Shown piece after piece: positions 42,280 to 54,724 of a DNA stretch of 64,000 nucleotides (position 1 is the stretch's first letter; each line of letters starts with the position of its first letter). The position numbers and the translations under genes were made by a program. The DNA comes from Aporrectodea caliginosa (lineage: Eukaryota; Annelida; Clitellata; Crassiclitellata; Lumbricidae). The notes under the pieces were generated by a model, which worked only from the letters and a program-made list of their open reading frames with translations, was not told the DNA's origin and searched no databases. The stretch spans positions 467,001-531,000 of the forward strand of contig JACEVL010000034.1 of the NCBI GenBank assembly GCA_020284085.1, written 5' to 3'.

Positions 42280-43749
42280 CGAAACACTTCTCAATAACTA
42301 TTAATTTTCTCTACATCTGCCAAATATCCATTCAGCAAACAAATACAACACCGCCATAATGATCACTGGCCAACCATTGAACCCTACTGACCCAAAACAG
42401 ATGAACACTGCAAACCACCAGGCTCGAACAGCACTGCTTAACTAACCAGTGGATATCAGGCTAATCAGTCTAACACTCCATTCCATTAACGATTGATCAA
42501 GTTCCTGCAAATCAAATCACCAACCATTCCGCAACTGGCCAATTAAATCTTTGCAAGCCCAACAGCGATCAATCAAAGTCCAGTAACGCAGACGAACACC
42601 CCACAACTAACCACTTTGAACCAACGGCTACAATTGCTTTAGACACTATAATGCACTACTACGATGAGAGCCTTCCTGCGATCTGTATCGGAACGCTTAT
42701 TAATAATTAATCTAACTTGGCACCTTATCCAAACTCCGACGTAAACATACTTGAATTCTTGTTAAACTAAGAACCAGCTTTCATTGTAACAATTTGTGTC
42801 TGTAACAACTTGCTTATTCAGAATTAACGAATATTGATTGATTGATTGATTTGCAGTAAGCTTGATACTTATACCCGTTATGAATATTTTAGCATTAAAT
42901 TTGATTAATTTTGTCTGTAACTTTTCAAGAAAATCTGCGGTATCTATGTTTATTTTAATTCACGTGTATTTGCTTTGCTTAACATTAGTGTTAAACCTAG
43001 AAGAAAAAAATTTGATTTTGACGGAGAAGAGTTTCGTTAAATATTAGAAACATAATATATTAGATTTCAATTGAATTGCAAGTTGTATCGAAGCTCAGAA
43101 AACTATTACTTTGCATTCCAATCAGTCTATCGAAGCAGTTGGCTTACATGTATTTTACATTCTCCTGTGTTATAAAGTTTAAATATGTATTTTATTAATA
43201 TCTTAATAGTTTCGTCTCTATGTGCAGAAATCGCCTTCCTTTAAAGATTAGACTGAATTGATTGCTCTGTTGTAAATTAAGTTTAACTGAACACACAAAC
43301 CTAAGCTCCCAACTTGATTTATATCTTGGAGATTGCATATTCACCCATAAGATGCCGCTCAGTCTTGATCTTTGGGATATTGACCTCATAACGGCTTGAT
43401 TTCTAGCACAGTCGAATGATGATAATTATGTTCAATAGATAGCTGCGTGACAGAAGCTCCTAAATTATAATAATCCATATACATGTAATCAAGTAGGTAT
43501 GCGTATATCAGAACACATTGCATAAGGTATCTTTTGAATTGAACATGTCACATTTCGTTGAATATATGTATTGCTTATGTGTGCTGATGTTTTAATTTGC
43601 TTCTCTGTATCAAGAATAAAGCGCTTTTTAGAAGAATATTTATTAGGCAAACTAATGCTGTTATTGCGTTGATTTTCTAATTGATTTGATGCTTGAATAA
43701 ATGAATTTAAATCTTTGGTTACCTTGTACGTCTTATTTTCTTCAAAATC
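42280..43749. other. Intergenic; no gene recognised
   Basis: AT-rich. At 42796-42850 tctgtaacaacttgcttattc followed by an (attg)n run looks like the 3' tail of a LINE and resembles 53745-53790. Otherwise nothing was recognised. Confidence 0.5.
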
Positions 43750-45700
43750 TACGGATTCCACACAGTCTACAATAAAATAATAGAAGATTAACAGTGCCTT
43801 AAGCTTGCCGTGATGCTGCCATGTGCACGTAGTTTTAGTGACCTCATATTCTAAGCCTCGGCGAATGCAGACGGATGCGACTGAACAATCGCTAAGCGTT
43901 GAAGCAATTGCATGGCATTTCCTGCCAAATTAAGACGCATCAGAGGCAATTCTTTAGAAAGGCAATGCAGATGAAAGGTTGAAAATATTGTTGAAATTTC
44001 TGCTTATATGGTCAGTCATTAAACATAATAATAAGTGCACATTAAATAGGACTAATAATGTGTACACATTAGAAAGAGTTAATTTAGGCCAGACCAAAAA
44101 CCAATTGCGATTAGTTCGTGCCAGATCACATTACAAGTTTCTGTTATAAACAGTCATAATGTGAGGAATTTCAAACTGTAACTTGTGATTAGAAAATTAG
44201 CTTGAAGCTACAGCCACCTAGTGTCACATAATAATCAATTAGCAAAATTTCACACTGTAACCATGTCTTAACCAATTCAACCAGCAATAGAAAACTCACT
44301 ATAGGACTACAAAAACCAAATGACACCAACTTATGTCACCTTAAACTCAATAGACACCAAATAACCCATGTGAATCACAAAAGGCAAATACAACCATAGT
44401 GTGCCATTTGAAAATCGAAAATTATGTGCAACCAACTTGTGTTACTTCAAAAACAATTAAGCTTCATATTACAACTAAAGTTCACAATTAACTCTAATAA
44501 TAATAAACAATCCATTTGGGCCACGAAGACAGATTAGAAAACCCAAATGCAACCAACTTGGGTCATATCAAAACCAACTTGTGTCGCAATCAACAATAAA
44601 GCTTCACATTGCAACATGTGTTTACAGTTAACTTAGTAAGTAATAGAATGTCCCAAATGTAACCAACTTGTGTCATAATCAACAGTTAAACCTTCACATT
44701 ACAGTTTATGTTACAGTTACTCAAACAGCAAAAGAAAAATAATCCTGGTGGACCACAAGAACCAAAATTAGATACAATCAACTTGCACCACATAAAGGTC
44801 AGAAACAAGTAGAAGCTGGATTTATGAAGACGTTAAAATAATTTGGCAACTTAAACTACGGGAGAAGCGAAATTTGAACATTGTCTCATAACTTTATCCC
44901 TTATTTACGTTTTCGAATAATTTTAATTTCTTCGATGCCTCACTTGACGTTGATATGTAGGCTTAAGCAGTCTACCAATGTCCATGATATCTGTCACCAA
45001 TTGAGTTTCCACTTCATCAAAACTTATTTTAATCAATCCAACAGCCATTTACTTTTATCAATCCAACTTCAATTTTAGCAAAACATCGCGTTTAGGGTTC
45101 TGTGAAAACGCTCTATTAATCCGTTCCCACTCGGGTGGTAGCTAGATGTCCGGACTTTATCTATCTCCAATAACTTGCAAAGCTCCTGCACTGACCGCAC
45201 TAACCGAAGGTCTGGGTCTTCCTTCTGGGCGCTCATTAAATCTTCCGCTGAGTCTGGCTCGGCACTAGTCGGCGCTTATCTCTTCGTCGCCGTGATTGCT
45301 TCCATAAAACTTTCCAACCGCACTGGCGGCATGGCCTACAAGAAAGGGCATCCGCAATTCCATGTCTTTTTTTCGGCCGGTGCAATACCTGGAACTCGAA
45401 CTCGGATAACCGCTCCAGCCATCGTCCCTGTTGGTCGATGGGTTCCCGAGTACGCTGGGGCCACTGAACGGCTGCATGATCAGTCCTAAATATGAACGGG
45501 CGACCCAGCAAATACTGGAGATATTACTTGGTAAAACACATTATGCTCAGTAATTCCTTCCATGTGACACAGTAATTTCGTCCACGCATATATCGAAATT
45601 GTCCATCAACAGTTGGAAAGTTGTTGAGGCATTGCAAATCCCGAAGGGCATAACCTCGCATCAATATTTACGTCATACTGCAGAATTTCACTAACATTAC
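43750..45700 (-). mobile_element. Ty3/gypsy LTR-retrotransposon remnant, second copy
   Basis: On the minus strand, an RT piece (EVMPFGICNASTTFQLLMDN) near 45690-45590 is followed after a deletion by RNase H (GRPFIFRTDHAAVQW at 45490, ending KKRHGIADALSCRPC). After another deletion comes integrase (ELCKLLEIDKVRTSSYHP, NGLIERFHRTL) at 45190-45070, then 1.3 kb of AT-rich 3' region matching 20-1515. The RT-RH-INT order is canonical. No LTR pair was found. Confidence 0.8.
45236..45580 (-). pseudogene. Gypsy RNase H fragment
   Basis: Minus strand: YCVTWKELLSIMCFTK, stop, YLQYLLGRPFIF, RTDHAAVQWPQRTREP, WLERLSEFEFQVLHRPKKRH, GIADALSC. These are the standard RNase H and connection motifs of Ty3/gypsy. 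One internal stop and flanking deletions show it is dead. Confidence 0.85.
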
Positions 45701-45758
45701 ACATTCCTGTGAATATCAAGGTGTGTCAATATAAAATTGAAAATTGCGTTTTTGTTGT

Positions 45759-46070
<312 letters not shown>

Positions 46071-46471
46071 ATGGAGTAACTCACAGCTCAAAATTCGACC
46101 TTAGAATTAATTTCCAATCGCCAGTCTGTACCTTACGACCGCCTTCTTTGGGCCCGCAGATGGGAAACAATTGCCACTAGTGACACTATGCGGGCTGGCT
46201 GTGAGCCCAATGAATGTGGCTGTATGTGTAGCGGTATAATGCATTCGTAGCATCACTTACCAACCATTGTCTGGCAGCGCTAGACCGAAATATGCCAGAT
46301 TCACGGGCCTCTGCAGTATTGTCCACGCAGTGTGGTGTCTACAGTATTGAACAAAACCTGTTGACCTTCTAAGGCAGGGATTATGGCCGAGTGCCGGACC
46401 AATAATGTAAGAGTTTCACCGGAACCCGCTGCTGGACGCGCCAAAGCCCATAAAGATTGCCCTGCAAATGC
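46071..46471. other. No gene recognised
   Basis: Moderate GC, no domain seen on either strand. It continues after the piggyBac-type element at 47441-47620 and might be an old coding repeat, but no motif supports that. Confidence 0.4.
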
Positions 46472-46475
46472 TTAA

Positions 46476-47436
46476 CCCTAGGGCTACCAAGTTTTTTTTG
46501 TAACACTGGCTACCAAGGGGGGTGGTTACCATCCCCCCTGGATTTCGTATTTGGTTTTACATATCATAACTTGTAATATAGCGTTGGATTCAGCATTCAT
46601 TTCTGCACAGAATGGTATATTTAGTTGTACATTATGTGAATGCACCTCGAAATTACATCACTTTTAACAACGGAACCCATTAATTAGCAATATTGTATAT
46701 TATTGCGTACATTTTGTACTTTTTGGATAAACAAATATAAGATTATGTGTGTTTTGAAACTAATCTATGTATAAAAGATACACAAAATCATCCCTACACA
46801 TGTTTATATAGTATAAATGTACATCCATACATAGATATCCATACATATATATCGGTTTACGTTGTAATGCTGTATTCAGCCATTTTCACACAGATTACGC
46901 GTATTATTATTTGTTTTGATCACTTCCGGTATTCAAAAGACAAAGAGTAGGTATGAAAATGAAGCCCTTCATTCCTCTAAAGAATGGTATCTTTGTTTCT
47001 CTTTCAAGAAGACAAATGAATACGCTACAGACAAAAACTAAGGGGGGAGTGCTTCCATTCAGCCATTTTTCACGCATATTACGCGTATTATAATTTATTT
47101 TGAGCACTTCCGGTTGTCTCAGGTCAACTCAGTGACCATAAAAATGTAGCCCCACATTCCCTATATAGAATGGTATAATTTGTGTCTCTAAATATTAAAT
47201 GACGGATAAGATATAGTCGAAAATCTAGTGGTGGTGGTATCCACCCCTCTGGTACCTCGGGTATATTGGGTATAACTTTTGAACGGTGTGAGATATCATC
47301 TCACATTTTACCTCAAGACGTGTGTAAATGAACCCCCTAGAGCTACTTAAAAGGTCAAATTTTTATTCCATACGGAAAAAGTTTGAGATGAAAAAAACCT
47401 AGGGGGTGGCAACCCCCTCCCTTGGTAGCCCGAGGG
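46476..47436. mobile_element. piggyBac-type non-autonomous element, 961 bp
   Basis: The left end after TTAA (46472-46475) reads ccctagggctaccaag. The right end, reverse-complemented, is ccctcgggctaccaag, followed by TTAA (47437-47440). TTAA duplication and CCCT ends are the piggyBac signature. Inside, two diverged direct units carry agcacttccggt (tcacttccggt at 46920) and attcc...agaatggtat. No transposase. Confidence 0.88.
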
Positions 47437-47440
47437 TTAA

Positions 47441-47999
47441 TGAGCCAAGCACGTGCAAAGCCTCCGCGATCTCCCCCTAATAGGGCGCTCTGGGAATTTA
47501 ATATCGACTATAGAGGAGACCAAGTGGGGCGTGACGACCTGGAACGATTTGAGGTTTTAATAAAACTTTGTCTTCGCAGGGTCTTATGTAGGCTAGGGTG
47601 GTCCACAGATGCATGGTAAAAACAAAGTTCAAGCTAGAACCCAGGGCACCCTCTCAGTTTGTTACACCTATCAATAGTATTATTGAGACAAAATTTCAGC
47701 TTACAATTGAAATTGGAAGACGATGCTCACGGACTGTGTTGCTTTGCCGATAAAAAGAAATTAATTGTAGAAATGAATGTGTCGAGCATAGATTCCCGTA
47801 CAAATATATTTATTTCAAGATAAATCAAATATTACTGCAATTTGACAACACATGATATACTAGAACAGTTAGTCAGATTGAGCTGTAAAATTTGAGTAGG
47901 TTTGAAGAATTGGAAATATCTAAAAATGTCAAAAAACAACATTTTCCAGTCCACGAATGTTGATTGTTCTTGTTTTATGACTTCAACACCCGTTACAGT
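47441..47999. other. No gene recognised
   Basis: No convincing frame or repeat match. A short GC-rich part at 47441-47620 gives way to AT-rich sequence. Confidence 0.45.
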
Positions 48000-48251
48000 C
48001 TATGGCTCAGCTGACGTCATTACTGTGTAAGGGGCAGCTTTCCTATTTGCCTCAACCACTTGGAAAAGAAAGTGCTTTTCTTCTTCGTTATTGGTGATGA
48101 GTTGGTTGAATTCCTCAAACAACTTCACATCCCTCTGAGTCGTGTCGATCACCACTACCAACTGCCGAATTCTCTCTCCACCTTGCTGGTAATCCTCATT
48201 CTTTATCCATTTCTCTGGTAGAAGTGTAAGAAAGCCTAAAGGAATCACCAA
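48000..48251 (-). pseudogene. Fragment resembling the C-terminus of a repeat-associated protein
   Basis: The minus-strand frame of 83 codons (TLLPEKWIKNEDYQQGGERI, IDTTQRDVKLFEEFN, NNEEEKHFLFQVVEANRK) has well-mixed, non-biased composition and a clean end. It recalls the C-terminal part of uncharacterised multi-copy proteins in invertebrates, often annotated from mobile elements. I cannot name the family. No upstream coding continuation is visible. Confidence 0.35.
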
Positions 48252-48916
48252 TCTTCAGGCTTGACAGCTCCTATTTCTCTTATTTCACTTTGCAAAATAA
48301 TGATTGAAGACTTGTCTTTCCAGCTACCCAAGCTTAGAAATAAATTAATAAATTAGCTCAATACAAGTAGCAGTAGTGGTAGTAGTAGTAGTTGTTGTTA
48401 TAACAATAATAATCTTAATAATAAATAATAATATCTTAGGTCAAGACGTCAAGTCGTAGTAACTGGCGATTAAACGCTGAGAAAAAGTAACTACAGTTAC
48501 TACACCCTTTGATTCATATGATTGTGCTTAGATACTTCATGTATGAAACAGAAACTGTCAATCACAAAAACATTAAATGCAAATAACTTAAATGAATTTC
48601 ACAAGCAAAAACAAAAACACATCTTTACAGGAGAGACAAGGCATTAATTTAAACACATGAATGCTACATAAATTTCACCAAAACAACTGGCAAATGACAA
48701 ATTCTACAGGTAAGAAGTAACCTTGAAAATTGCCAGAAAGGCATTTAAGAGTTAAGCATTAAGTGGATCCATACTTCCATAGCCATGGATAGTGTCTACA
48801 CAAGAAATCGGTTTATTCTGAAATTTGAAACCATTAAATGGATCTTTAGTTGTTTACCATCTAATCAAACTGAATGCACAAATTCAAGACGAAAGTTGTG
48901 AATGCACAGCATAATA
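48252..48916. other. No gene recognised; short AGT and AAT tracts
   Basis: Includes small agtagtag and aataataat tracts at about 48370-48440. No coding or RNA gene support. Confidence 0.5.
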
Positions 48917-49248
48917 CACTGCTTCTCGACCTTTTTCTGAGCAAGGCACCCTTGTTAAGTCATTCAGTCAATGTCATCTGGATTTAATTTCATTTAGTTT
49001 TTTTCCAGTTCTTTATTTTAATAACGAACAACGTTCCTTGTATTCAACGGTCTCAACCACAGTATTGTGACTATTTCTACACACTTTAAAGCATAGTAAT
49101 AGGCCTTTGAAATTATTGATAATATAATCAGTAGTTTTAAAATTTTTCAACAGAAAAAGCTGCACATAATTATATTATCCAGCTGCGGCAGCCCTAGCGC
49201 AGGCTCACGGCATCCGTGGCGCTGCAGCAACCAGGTTGGGAAGACTGG
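48917..49248. mobile_element. Possible hAT-type MITE
   Basis: The left end cactgcttctcgacctttt and right end, reverse-complemented, ccagtcttcccaacctggtt resemble the CAGTGxTTCTCAACCT ends of many hAT elements. Flanks (ataata, cttaatatt) do not give a clear duplication. Confidence 0.35.
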
Positions 49249-49272
49249 CTTAATATTATTTCAAAGTGAGTC

Positions 49273-49500
49273 AGTGGCGTAGCATTTGGGTTGTGTATAG
49301 GCTGTGCAATGCACAAGGGCCCCCGTCGGCACAAGGGCCCCCGGCGCTCAGAGATCCTTTCCTTTAAGAACGTAGTACAACCAACTTAACCAACCCAGTT
49401 AGCTACATCGGTGAGAAAGTAGTCTGCGTCTCATGCGAGAGAGCGTGCGGATCGCGGTTCGCTTCCCGAAGATGGCTTATTTCAAAGATCTAAAAATCTT
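49273..49500 (+). mobile_element. hAT-like end and tRNA-like SINE head
   Basis: cagtggcgtagcatttggg at 49273 resembles a hAT terminus, followed by cacaagggccccc twice. At 49440-49475 gcgtgcggatcgcggttcgc with ttccc is a B-box-like motif, and ctacatcggtgagaaagt upstream may be a decayed A box. Both are fragments. Confidence 0.35.
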
Positions 49501-50589
49501 GGGCTAGAACGGTCCGTGTACGGGGACCTTAAATGGTGTGGCGCCTATTCTGAATCGGTTCTTCGATTCATCGACTGCCTACTAATTGCGACACTCAAAT
49601 CTCTACTATTTATTTATTTAAATCTACATCTACAGCGTACGCACTCTATAGTGGACAAATCAACCAGCGATATCTCAACCTTAGCTCGTTGGCTGCAACG
49701 TTCAGCGCTCTGTTGCCTTCGACACTGATGGATGCCTCTGACGTCGAACTGTATGCAGCGGCTCCTGGTCACTCGGGTCCACTCATCGGTCAGACAGCGT
49801 CGAGCCTTCTCAGTTTTTGGCCTCTCCGCTTACTGCCCATGAATAATTCACCTGCTTTCTACTAACTGTTTAAGTCCTTCATCTTTAGCCGTGGCTGGGA
49901 TGGGAGTGCCTCGGAGTAGGCATCTTGAAGAGGGGCTGTATAAATTTCCGAAATGAATGAATGAACTCTGCGATGCAACATTCCGAGCAGCGCTTACGTG
50001 GTGGAATTTTCGACGTTTCATTCTTTTATTCAATTTTGCAATATATCTTCGCAAACTGGTTTCCAGACCAGCCATTGAGAAAACAGAACAAGTTAAAATA
50101 AGTGCTTTGCATTTCTATCCAAATTAAGAAACAGAAGACACAATTCCAGAGGAAAGGCAATGCAAATGAAGGCTCCTATCACATAAAAAGCACACAGTTG
50201 TATTAATCAGTACTTTATTACGCCCAAGTCAAAAAACAAACCAAACCTCACAACAAACATGCGCAAAGCTGAACAAATACAAGTCAAACGCGCAGACTGT
50301 AAAAATGCTCGTAGAAGTCATTTATGCAACTAGATTTACCGTTCAAGATGCCGGCGAGTTCAGAATCACAAAGAAAGTGCTCAACAACGTAACAACATAA
50401 AATATCCAAGAGAAAGTTAGATGTCGAATGAACTAGTCGTCTATAGAACATCATGCGACGTTTCTTAATAATGTGATGTAAGTCTAGTCTGCCAAGGCAA
50501 CAAATGAAACCTTTAACAGATTCCCATTTATTAAAACCAAATAAGTTTGTATAAACAGAGTTCCAACATGAATTCAGTTCATCTTCCTA
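49501..50589. other. No gene recognised
   Basis: Several short frames on both strands but no domain, splice pattern or repeat match. Confidence 0.45.
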
Positions 50590-50940
50590 TCTCACCGTGT
50601 ATTAATGTGTCATAGTAACTGTATTACTGCGTCGTGTAATTAATGCGCCGTTGAAACTCATGCCAGTGGGAAAGCCAAGAAGTCAACAGCCACACCTGAG
50701 ACAGAGTGACGAGGTACCTACTACCTGTTCGTTGATTATGTTCAATACTGGGTTTCTCTTTGTCAGACCAATAGCCCTTCGTATACAGAGAATTTGATCG
50801 CCAGATCATGGCAGACTTTCTCTTAAATCCGCCGTTTGGTGGGTAATTTGTACTGTTTGCGGAGGAACTGAAAATGTGAGAAATTCAGGGGGAAGATCGT
50901 TCCAAAGCCTGCGTCTAATCTAATCTAATTATTTCGTAGT
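50590..50940 (-). pseudogene. LINE ORF2 C-terminal relic
   Basis: Minus-strand reading near 50915-50870 gives RRLWNDLPPEFLTFSVP, the LWNxLP pattern at the C-terminus of CR1/L2-like ORF2. Other parts are too decayed to read. Confidence 0.45.
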
Positions 50941-51232
50941 CCTATCATAACGCACAAGGGTTTGAATCAATCGAAACTTGTTAAGCATTTTAGTTCATTG
51001 GAAAATTGCAATCATATTATAATTATCTTATAGGTGTCCGGTAAATGAGGAAGTTGCTGCAACCTTTAAGTGGAAAATGTATTCCGCGAAACGAAGTGGA
51101 AGCTCACTCCCGACTCCACAGCATCTCAAGTTATAAAGAAGTGATTTTTGTCTATGATAGGGTTTTCCGGGTCGAGAATGTGAAAGAAGTGAAAGAAGAT
51201 ATTTCTAACATTGTTTAAACAATCGGACGTTC

Positions 51233-51285
51233 TGTCAGCGTTACAATGTGAGCGTTCTAACCATTCGGCCACCGTGTCTCACAAG
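51233..51285 (-). repeat. tRNA-like A-box relic
   Basis: The minus strand reads ggtggccgaatggttagaac, close to the D-arm of tRNA-Ser/Leu. No B box or acceptor stem follows, so it is a SINE or tRNA relic. Confidence 0.5.
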
Positions 51286-52305
51286 TAACCGTCTGTCCAT
51301 ACAGCGCAACGTATTTCAATTGAAGATTTGCAAAGCACTGTGGCAGCCTATTATTTTTGCGCCCTTAAAAATTTACATTTAAAACGAACGCACATCGTAC
51401 TCTGAGGAGTGCCTTGATTTTTTGTGTATCAAAGGATGTAAGGAGCTTATTTAGAGGTCGTGTAAATTTTGCGGTGTTTAAGAAGACAATGAGATTTTGT
51501 CTTCTAGTTTGTTTTACAGGTAGTTGACATTTTTAGCTTCTGCGGTTGTAGCGTAGGGGACCTACAGCTGCGAACAACAATGTCCCTGTTCTCTCTCACA
51601 TTAATTTTTGTCTCGGGTAGCAGTGTAGAAGAGGGAATGCACTGTCGTGATATGACATGGCCTTTAGCATTAATCCATACACCAATAGTTTTTTCAGTAT
51701 GTCCTGTGTATATGCATTCATTGAACTGTGACGAAGTTTAAACTGCGGACAGTGTAGAAGAAGGAAGAGAAGTCGGAGTTTAGGCGTGCCTAGGACGAGA
51801 ACAGCGGAGCGAAATGGTCCATGAACTGTTTGTTCAAGACCACACAGTTGTCAAAAGAGTTTTGCGTCTTTAATAATTTAATGATGAGAATGCATGAAAC
51901 TAACTGACGTACTGATAGAACTATTGTATGACGGATGCTATGAAAGAGGTAGAAGGCAAGAAGATATTCAATTAAAAATCACGAATTTTTATGAAGTAGA
52001 CTATAGACAATTTTCATGCGACATCATCCTAATCTTATAAACCATCAGTCTATGGTTGCTTAGTTGAGATCCTAGTCTGGTTGCCACAGAGACCAAGGAG
52101 ATGTGGCAGAGCAGCTGCTAAGGCGGGTTTCGTTGAGGCCGAGAATGCGTGGAAGGTGGAGGATTGGACGGATTGGGGTAGGAATTTCTGAAAAGATGGG
52201 TCTTTAATTTTGAGAGAGAGACAGACAGACAGACAGACAAATTTTATGAAAGAGAGACAGACAGACAGACACAGACAGACACATGCAGACACAGACAGAC
52301 ATAGA

Positions 52306-52383
52306 CATAAATCAACAGTGTTGCAGCCATGCATAAATCAACAGTGTTGCAGCAATGGATAAATCAACAGTGTTGCAGCCATG
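52306..52383. repeat. 26-bp tandem repeat, three units, SINE-derived
   Basis: Units 52306-52331, 52332-52357 and 52358-52383 (core aaatcaacagtgttgcagcc) are nearly identical. The unit plus the following caaggcgcaa matches the reverse complement of the SINE body (at 53283-53320). A SINE fragment has thus been captured and amplified inside the CTGT microsatellite region. Confidence 0.85.
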
Positions 52384-52847
52384 CAAGGCGCAAACAGAGC
52401 AGAGAGACAGAGAAACAGAGAGACAGAGAGACAGAGAGACAGAGAGACAGAGAGTGAATTGTGGTTGAGAGCCGGTATTGGTGGGGAACTGTGATTTTGC
52501 CGAATTCAGGGAAGATCGTTAACATACTCTGACATGTTCAAAAGAATACACTATAGGCTTTGCTATAGAGTTGAGGGTAGTGGCTACAGAACTACATTCG
52601 AGTATTATAGTGGCTGAGGGTCGGGAGAGATTAGGGTGTCCCAATGGGACAAAAAATCATCGTTCTCAAATATCAATGGCCAATCTCTAAGAAATTTCTC
52701 TTAGCTATACTGATAAAAATTGCAATGCTACAGCAAAATTGAACATGATTTAGAGGTCCCTCTAAGGCTTTAAGATTTCGTATAAATCCTCATGCATAGC
52801 CTGTATGGAAATTTTACCCCCATAGGGCCACAGGCTCTCCCACAGCT

Positions 52848-53457
<610 letters not shown>

Positions 53458-54420
53458 TGTTCAATGCATAACTTTCAAACGGAAAGAGATTATTCAAAAT
53501 ACTTTTGGCGATGTTTCTTGAAACTGTTTTGCCTACAGCATAGGGTTTCGACTACAAGGAATTTGAAAAGTCCATTTTTGACACTGTGTGCTAATTATAT
53601 TTCACAAATTAAGTGACATCACTGACCCTGGCGTTCCCAGTGACCTTTTATATCTCTATAGCCAAACATAAGTCTTAGAAAGGCGATCTTGGTGTCTAGT
53701 ATAGAATTTTTGACTACAAGAAATCCGAAACAAGTAGCGTCTGTGACAACTTGGTAATTCAGAATAAACGATTATTGATTGATTGAAAGACACATGTTTG
53801 CCACTCTGCGGTAATTACATTCCATGACTTTTAATATCATGTAATCAGGTTGATTGGTCTGCAACAGTTCTTAAGAGCTTGGAAAGTCGTATAAAGTGTG
53901 CTGTACCTGTTTTTCGTGAATCACAACGTATAATGCGAAATCTCATGTTTAAGAAAGTGCTTGAATGCCTTCACTAAACAAAAACAACAATCACAATTCT
54001 ATTGCTTGCTGTTCCCAAGAAATCAGAGGCAACGACATCGGGTCATCAAGTGACCTTGAACCTCAAATGTAATATAATTGGTGACTTATATAGCGCCGCT
54101 ATATAAGTGACCATTCACTAGCGCTCCAAGTGCGAGTACCCGGAGTGAAGAAATGAGTTTTGGGGTGAGAGATGTAGGAACATATCCAGAAAGAATGGAA
54201 ACACGTAAAGCGGAAGGGAGTTTACTTCTTTGGATTCCAAATCTCTGTAAAACAGCATAGGCCTATAGACGCCGGGATTTTTTGCAACACGTGTAGTTCT
54301 CGTGAAGCCAATGGTTAGTCTAACCAAAACAGGTCGAGTGACCTTGAGCTACAAAAATGCAAATGACCTTGAAAATGAAGGTCGTCTGATTGTCCTACAA
54401 TGTTAGAAATTGCCTTTTTG

Positions 54421-54724
54421 ACTTCTTCTACCCGGAAAACCCATAAAAGGCACAAAGATCACTTCTCGATTGCTTGTAATTCCTGAGAAACTCTGGAATA
54501 AAATTCCTCTCAGTGGTAAGATAATGAGTAGCTATGATTCAGCTTCACAAGGCTTAACTGAAAGTCGCTTGAGGGACGGCTAAATGTTGATCTAATTAGC
54601 TGTAACTTCGGATAATATAATGACTCTTCCTACAGAAACTTTCTAGTGGTTGGCCATCAAGATGTATAAACTTTTGAAAAGTTAATGTGCTTCTGGGACA
54701 CCTAGGAGTGATTGAGGTGGGTGC
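54421..54724. other. Diverged repeat between the two blocks
   Basis: ggttggccatcaagatgt, followed by cttctgggacacctagg, resembles 20365-20420 (ggttggccattgatattt, attgggacaccctaa). It seems to be an older relative of block 1 sequence. No gene. Confidence 0.45.
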
